From Acidobacteriota bacterium (GTDB lineage: Bacteria > Acidobacteriota > HRBIN11), in the NCBI GenBank assembly GCA_030550225.1, contig JAUQPV010000070.1:1-10279 (forward strand): 10,279 bases of DNA. The letters run 5' to 3'. A model generated the notes under the pieces. The model was not told where the DNA came from and made no database searches. It saw only the letters and a list, made by a program, of their open reading frames with translations. Numbering within the stretch: the first letter of the stretch is position 1; each line of letters begins with the position of its first letter. Both the position numbers and the translations under genes were made by a program. Below, in pieces: positions 6,051 to 10,279 of this stretch.

Positions 6051-7337
6051 TCATATAGAGTTCCAATGCTGAGGCGGTCGCACGTGGAAGGGCTCCTGGA
6101 CGGAGACCCGGACGACTTCCTGCCCGTTCTTGTCGTAGCCGACGACCGTGTCGTTATACATCGCCCAGGGCTTCCCGTGGATCGTCGTCTCGAAGACCTT
6201 TTCGCCCTCGATGATCTCGTACCGGAAGATGACCTTCTGCGTCGTCCGGAAGAGCTGGAGGACGGCCAGGAGTTCCCGAGAGGGCGCCGTGTACCGCTCG
6301 ATGGCCTCGTCGACACCGGGGCCGAACATTTGCCGCAGATACGCTCGGGGAACCCACCGGGGCGGGATGTAGTAGACGTTCGGTGCCGTCCCGAACTGAG
6401 GGTACAGCGGGAGAGCGACCCGTTCGACCTTCACGAGGAAGTAAATCGGGTTGTACCGGTCCTCGACCCATTCGCCGTCCTCGCCGATGCGGACGAGGCC
6501 CTGGAGGCGAATTTTGCCGACGCAGGCGCTCATACAACGGGTCTCGATGGGGACGCCGTCGGGCGTGATGGCCGGGTCCCGGCCCTCCAGGCGGGGGTAG
6601 CAGGCGATACACTTCTCGGAGATGCGGGTCGTCGGCCGGAACATGGCTTTCTTGTAAGGACAGGCCTCGACGCACTTCCGGTAGCCCCGGCATCGGGCCT
6701 GGTCGATGAGGACGACGCCGTCCTCGTCTCGTTTGTAGATGGCCTGCCGGGGACAGGCGGCTAAGCAGGCGGGGTACGTGCAGTGGTTACAGATGCGCTG
6801 GAGGTAGAAGAACCACGTCTTATGCTCGGGAAGCCGGGCACCCTCTTTACTTAAGCCGAAGGGGCCGCCCTCGTAAGGCGTGGCGACGTCCTCACCGATG
6901 TTGGGGAAGCGCCACTCGGCATCGGTCGGCAGATAGCCCAGGGCCCGCTGGTGCCCCTCCGGGGTGTACCGCTTGCCGGCCGCCTCGAAGACCGTCAGGC
7001 CCTCGTAAACCCCGTAGGGCCGGCGGGCGCCGTCCTTCTGGGAGGCGTCCCAGCTCATCGTCAAGCCTTCTTTTTGGTGAACCTCATCCAGGAGCCGCAA
7101 AAGCTTGACGTCCCAGTGCTGGGGATAGCCGCCGTAGGGCTTCGTCTCGACGTTATTCCAGAACATGTACTCTTGGCCCTTCGAGAACGTCCAGGTACTC
7201 TTGCAGGCCATCGTGCAGGTCTGACAGCCGATGCACCGGTTGATGTTGAAGACGGCGGCAAACTGCCAGCGGGGGTAGCGTCCCTCGTAGGGGTAGTCCA
7301 TCTCACGGCCGATCTGCCAGTTATACACCTTCGGCAT
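6051..7337 (-). CDS. nxrB: Iron-sulfur beta subunit, NxrB-like (NarH family)
   Basis: This 428-residue electron-transfer subunit links the molybdenum subunit to the heme subunit. Four ferredoxin-type motifs are complete: C35-x2-C38-x2-C41-x3-C45; C183-x2-C186-x4-C191-x3-C195; C216, C222, C226; and C243-x2-C246 with C268 and C272. In the third motif Y219 stands where a fourth Cys would be (Trp in NarH), so three [4Fe-4S] and one [3Fe-4S] clusters are expected. The opening MPKVYNWQIGR, the EYMFWNNVETKPYGGYPQ block (56-73) and the ending around HGKPWAMYNDTVVGY closely resemble Nitrospira-type NxrB from memory, and are less like NarH. There is no signal peptide, as expected for a subunit exported bound to its Tat-carrying partner. 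The ATG at 7337 has GGAGG before it and overlaps the preceding small gene by 17 bases, suggesting translational coupling. Selenate, chlorate or nitrate reductase beta subunits are alternatives. Confidence 0.92.
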   Translation of the reverse strand: MPKVYNWQIGREMDYPYEGRYPRWQFAAVFNINRCIGCQTCTMACKSTWTFSKGQEYMFWNNVETKPYGGYPQHWDVKLLRLLDEVHQKEGLTMSWDASQKDGARRPYGVYEGLTVFEAAGKRYTPEGHQRALGYLPTDAEWRFPNIGEDVATPYEGGPFGLSKEGARLPEHKTWFFYLQRICNHCTYPACLAACPRQAIYKRDEDGVVLIDQARCRGYRKCVEACPYKKAMFRPTTRISEKCIACYPRLEGRDPAITPDGVPIETRCMSACVGKIRLQGLVRIGEDGEWVEDRYNPIYFLVKVERVALPLYPQFGTAPNVYYIPPRWVPRAYLRQMFGPGVDEAIERYTAPSRELLAVLQLFRTTQKVIFRYEIIEGEKVFETTIHGKPWAMYNDTVVGYDKNGQEVVRVSVQEPFHVRPPQHWNSI

Positions 7338-7602
7338 GACCGCCCTCCACGCCGGGATGACTCCACTGCCGCCGGGTCCGCTCGATGAGGCCCCGGACGT
7401 AGGCCTCGCCCCGGGCCCGGTAGATCCAGTGGGTCGCCTGATAAAAGGGATTCCGAAACAGTTCCATCAGGGTCTCGTCGTCATATCCGGCCCGGACGAA
7501 CTCCTCGACGATGACGGCGGCCGTCTCGTCCAGGTCGCCTTCTGGCAGGAGGACGCCGACGACCTCCATCGGGTCATCTTCTTCCGGCGGCTTCCAACTC
7601 AT
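7321..7602 (-). CDS. Small unknown protein between alpha and beta subunits
   Basis: This 93-residue acidic protein has no Cys, signal peptide or membrane segment. It looks helical: residues about 22-40 (DLDETAAVIVEEFVRAGYD) and 42-76 (ETLMELFRNPFYQATHWIYRARGEAYVRGLIERTR) are likely helices. It is a real gene on positional evidence: GAGGAGG five bases before ATG 7602, an 18-base gap from the alpha-subunit stop, a 17-base overlap with the beta-subunit start and the same strand. I do not recognise a named family. The place between subunit genes suggests an assembly factor or a small structural subunit, but nothing in the sequence proves this. Confidence 0.85.
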   Translation of the reverse strand: MSWKPPEEDDPMEVVGVLLPEGDLDETAAVIVEEFVRAGYDDETLMELFRNPFYQATHWIYRARGEAYVRGLIERTRRQWSHPGVEGGHAEGV

Positions 7603-7620
7603 GAGGGCCTCCTCGGGGCC

Positions 7621-10279
7621 TTATTGCTCAATGATCTCGACCAATTCACCGTTGAGGTACCGCTTCATGAAGTCGTCCTCGTCGCCGGCCGTGTAACCCG
7701 TCCGGGCGGGTTCCCAGACGCCCTGGCCGCCGAGGCCGCCGTCCTCGGCCTTCATGACCTTCACGAGCGTCTCCTTGGGCGTCGTATTGACAGCGTGGTT
7801 ATCCGCCTCGCCGCCGAAGATGAAGCCGACCTTGGCCTTCGCCTTGTGGAACAGACTGTCGAGCTGATGCATGGGCATCAGCCATCCGCGGGTGATGGAC
7901 TGCTGGGAGCCGTACCGGAAGCTGGCCTGGTAGCCCGTATCTTCCGAGATGGCCCGCCCGTCGGGCCGGGTCTCATGCGCCCGGACGCTCTTCTCCGTAG
8001 CGATCCAGGCGGCGTGCTTCATCATGACGACATGATACGGATAGGCCGGGTTGTACTTGACCCGGAGCATGAGCCGGGCGACCCGATAGAAGGGGTCGCC
8101 GGGCTTCCAGCCGATGTAGGGCCGGTCGGCCGGATTCGCATCGACGTAGACGTAATCGCCGTTGTTGATCCCCAGGTCCTTGGCCGCCTGGGGGTTCATG
8201 TGGAGCTGGGCCTCGCCGACGCCGGGCGACCGCTTGTCCAGCCGGTAGGGGTCGCCGAAGTCGTTGTTGTAAATGAGATGCCAGTCGGTGACCTGCCAGG
8301 ACGAATGGGTCGCATGGCGCGTCTTGGGCGTCAGGCAGTAGAACCGGTAGCCCCTCTCCCAGAGGGGGTTCTTCGTCTTCTTGACCTCCGACCACGGGAG
8401 CTTGACATTGCGGACCTGCCGTTCGTCCCAGCCCATGTGGTCGAGGGGGATGCCGTAGTCCTCGGGCCGAATCAGGGGATTCGAGCTGACGATGACGTTC
8501 GGCAGGTAGGGCGTCGCCTCGGGGCCCTCCCGGTGGACGATGAAGTTCTCGCCGTACTCGATGACCTCGGGTTCGTCGTTATACGCCTGGAGCCGGCCCG
8601 TCGGTGTGAAGAAGGGCAGATGGTCGTGGATCTGCTCCCAGAAGGGAACCCGCGGGTAGGTCCGGAACAACATGAGGGCCGTGCCCGGCTCGCCATACTT
8701 GCCGGCCAGGATGTCCTCGACCCGATAGCCCTTTGTCGTCGTCGAAGTGTCGAGGAGTCGCTGGATGTAGACCTCCGTCTTTCGCTCGAGGGCAAACTTC
8801 CAGTAGTCGGCGAACCGCCGGTCTTTCAGGATGTCACCCAACTTCTGAGCGAGTTCGGCCATGATGAGAGTGTCGTCCTTCGTATCGAAGATCGGCCGGA
8901 TACCGCCCTTCCAGATTTGCAGGAAGGGATTCGAGCAAGAGGCCGTGACCTCGTAAGTTTCCATCTCGATCCAGGAGTTGGCCGGCAGGATGACGTCGGC
9001 ATACTCGCAAGTGGACGTCATCTCGATGTCCTGGGCGATGATCAGCTCGACCTTGGGGTTGACGTTCTTGATCATCTCGTAGACCCACTTGGCGTTGTTC
9101 AGGAGGTTCACGTTCGTAAACCACATGAGCTTGGTCGGCGTCGGCATGTGGGTCTTGCCGGTGAAGCACTTCCGGCCGTACTTGGGCGTGTTCACGATGA
9201 GGGGCCGGTCATCGTAATTCCAGTAAGCCGGCTCCTCGTCGTGGGTGTACTTTTTGACCTTGACCTGGGTCCCGTCGGCTTTCGGGTCCAGGAGCGGATG
9301 GAAGGGGTCCTCGGCGATCCAGCCGAGGAAGCCGGGTCCCGTCCAGGGGGAACCCTGAAAGAGGGCCGCCTTGTAGTTGCCGGCCCAGGTATGACAGCCG
9401 GCCCCGGGCTTCCCGATGTTGCCCGTCAGGATCAGGGGCAGGTAGACGGCCCGGTTCATCTCCGTGGCGTGGAACCAATGATTCAGGCCCTCGCCGATGT
9501 GGATGGCGACAGCCCCCATGTCGGGGTTCTGCTTACGGACCTCCTGGGTCGTCTCCCAGATGTCCCGGGCCAACCGGAGGATAAGGTCCTTCGGGGCATG
9601 CGTGATCTCGTGGACCGTGTCGAGGTCGTAGTCCTGCAAATGGATCTTGTAAGCCTCCCACACCGTCATGACTTCGACTTCGGTACCGTCCACGAGGCGG
9701 ACCTTCCCCCGCCAGCTCAGGGCCGGGTCGATCCCCTTGGCCGTCAGCCGCTCGCCGACGTCGTCCCGCGTGAGGGGCTTCAGACTCTGGGACTTCTCGT
9801 CGAAGACGACAAAGTCGCCGATCTTATCGTACTGGTCCGGCTTCAGGTCCTGGACTTTAAAGCTGGGGCCATTTGGGTCGAGACCCCCCTTGTAGCCGGG
9901 GAAGACCTCGTGGGCCCGGAGGCGCCGCAGGTTGTCGGTCCGAACGAGGAGCGGCATGTCGCTCCACTTCTTTAAAAAGTCCGCGTCGTACCAACCGTTG
10001 TCGATCATGACCCGCGTGATGCCCAGCCAGAGAGCCGCGTCCGTCGCCGGCCGGATGGGAATCCAGTAGTCCGCCTTCGTCGCCTGAGGCCCATATTCGG
10101 GAATAATGGCCACGATCTTGGCGCCCCGTTCCATCAGCTCGATGAAAAAGTGGGACTCGGGCCGCTTGTTCTCGACGAGGTTCTTGCCGCACTGGATGTG
10201 GAGCCGTGCAAACCGAACCTCGTTCAGGTCGACGTCCGATGCCTGAAGCCCGTGGACAAAGGGATGACCCGGCGCCTGG
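7621..10279 (-). CDS. nxrA: Molybdopterin oxidoreductase alpha subunit, NxrA/NarG-like (5' end outside window)
   Basis: The visible 885 residues are the C-terminal part of a type II DMSO reductase family catalytic subunit. The frame is open to the window edge: it runs through HIQCGKNLVENKRPESHFF upstream of an internal Met at 10134, so that Met is not the start. Family members are about 1,100-1,150 residues, so roughly 250 N-terminal residues are missing, including any twin-arginine signal, the N-terminal [4Fe-4S] motif and the molybdenum-ligand Asp. Visible landmarks are HFFIELMERGAKIVAIIPEY (aligns with HFFTEVRYKGTKTVAVTPDY of NarG), CEYADVILPANSWIEME (about 8960-9010) and the C-terminal cofactor-binding domain with TPKTRHATHSSW and AAKDLGINNGDYVYV (about 8150-8330). 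The enzyme would do two-electron oxo-transfer, such as nitrite to nitrate or the reverse. Substrate and direction are not decided by this fragment. The stop is TAA, and the small gene begins 18 bases later. Confidence 0.92.
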   Translation of the reverse strand, partial: QAPGHPFVHGLQASDVDLNEVRFARLHIQCGKNLVENKRPESHFFIELMERGAKIVAIIPEYGPQATKADYWIPIRPATDAALWLGITRVMIDNGWYDADFLKKWSDMPLLVRTDNLRRLRAHEVFPGYKGGLDPNGPSFKVQDLKPDQYDKIGDFVVFDEKSQSLKPLTRDDVGERLTAKGIDPALSWRGKVRLVDGTEVEVMTVWEAYKIHLQDYDLDTVHEITHAPKDLILRLARDIWETTQEVRKQNPDMGAVAIHIGEGLNHWFHATEMNRAVYLPLILTGNIGKPGAGCHTWAGNYKAALFQGSPWTGPGFLGWIAEDPFHPLLDPKADGTQVKVKKYTHDEEPAYWNYDDRPLIVNTPKYGRKCFTGKTHMPTPTKLMWFTNVNLLNNAKWVYEMIKNVNPKVELIIAQDIEMTSTCEYADVILPANSWIEMETYEVTASCSNPFLQIWKGGIRPIFDTKDDTLIMAELAQKLGDILKDRRFADYWKFALERKTEVYIQRLLDTSTTTKGYRVEDILAGKYGEPGTALMLFRTYPRVPFWEQIHDHLPFFTPTGRLQAYNDEPEVIEYGENFIVHREGPEATPYLPNVIVSSNPLIRPEDYGIPLDHMGWDERQVRNVKLPWSEVKKTKNPLWERGYRFYCLTPKTRHATHSSWQVTDWHLIYNNDFGDPYRLDKRSPGVGEAQLHMNPQAAKDLGINNGDYVYVDANPADRPYIGWKPGDPFYRVARLMLRVKYNPAYPYHVVMMKHAAWIATEKSVRAHETRPDGRAISEDTGYQASFRYGSQQSITRGWLMPMHQLDSLFHKAKAKVGFIFGGEADNHAVNTTPKETLVKVMKAEDGGLGGQGVWEPARTGYTAGDEDDFMKRYLNGELVEIIEQ

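Noticed and set aside
5508..6764. Plus-strand open frame of 418 codons opposite chaperone and beta subunit
   Set aside because: It spans two well-supported minus-strand genes and has shadow-type composition.
7336..9975. Very long plus-strand open frame (879 codons) opposite the alpha subunit
   Set aside because: It is antisense to a gene with clear family motifs. Its translation is a low-complexity mix of V, G, D, L and R, as expected from the complementary frame of GC-rich coding DNA.

Overview
The window is GC-rich bacterial DNA in which every credible gene lies on the minus strand, so transcription runs from high to low coordinates. The right two thirds (about 3547-10279) is a cluster for an extracytoplasmic molybdenum oxidoreductase of the type II DMSO reductase family. 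Reading downstream it holds: a catalytic alpha subunit cut by the right window edge, a 93-residue unknown protein, an iron-sulfur beta subunit, a TorD/NarJ-type assembly chaperone, and a gamma subunit that fuses a diheme cytochrome c to an ethylbenzene-dehydrogenase-type heme b domain. The beta subunit most resembles, from memory of the family, nitrite oxidoreductase NxrB of the Nitrospira/Nitrospina/anammox type, more than cytoplasmic NarH. There is no NarI-like membrane cytochrome b, and the gamma subunit has an export signal. The complex therefore probably exchanges electrons with periplasmic c-type carriers. Whether it oxidises nitrite or reduces nitrate (or chlorate or selenate) cannot be settled from this window.

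Downstream on the same strand come a 325-residue unrecognised protein with an HExxH motif and a C-terminal CxxC/CxxC pair, then a radical SAM/SPASM protein, then a six-helix AmiS/UreI-family membrane channel. The first two could be accessory or maturation genes of the complex. The channel gene looks separate: it has its own ribosome-binding site, a long leader and a possible promoter.

The alpha-orf93-beta-chaperone part is tightly packed (gaps of about 18 bases, a 17-base overlap, then about 18 bases). From the chaperone onward every junction widens to 150-470 bases and carries repeats: an 8-bp tandem repeat in opposite orientations on either side of the gamma gene, a REP-like pair of palindromes, a run of hairpins centred on CGTCYC, and a large imperfect inverted array of 10-11-bp units. 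Several repeats start exactly at, or reach into, the 3' end of a gene. The last nine codons of the radical SAM gene are repeat sequence.

The organism cannot be named. High GC, pervasive intergenic palindromes and a periplasmic-type Nxr-like enzyme would fit an uncultivated, perhaps thermophilic, nitrogen-cycling bacterium, but that is inference. No RNA genes, CRISPR arrays or transposase genes were seen.
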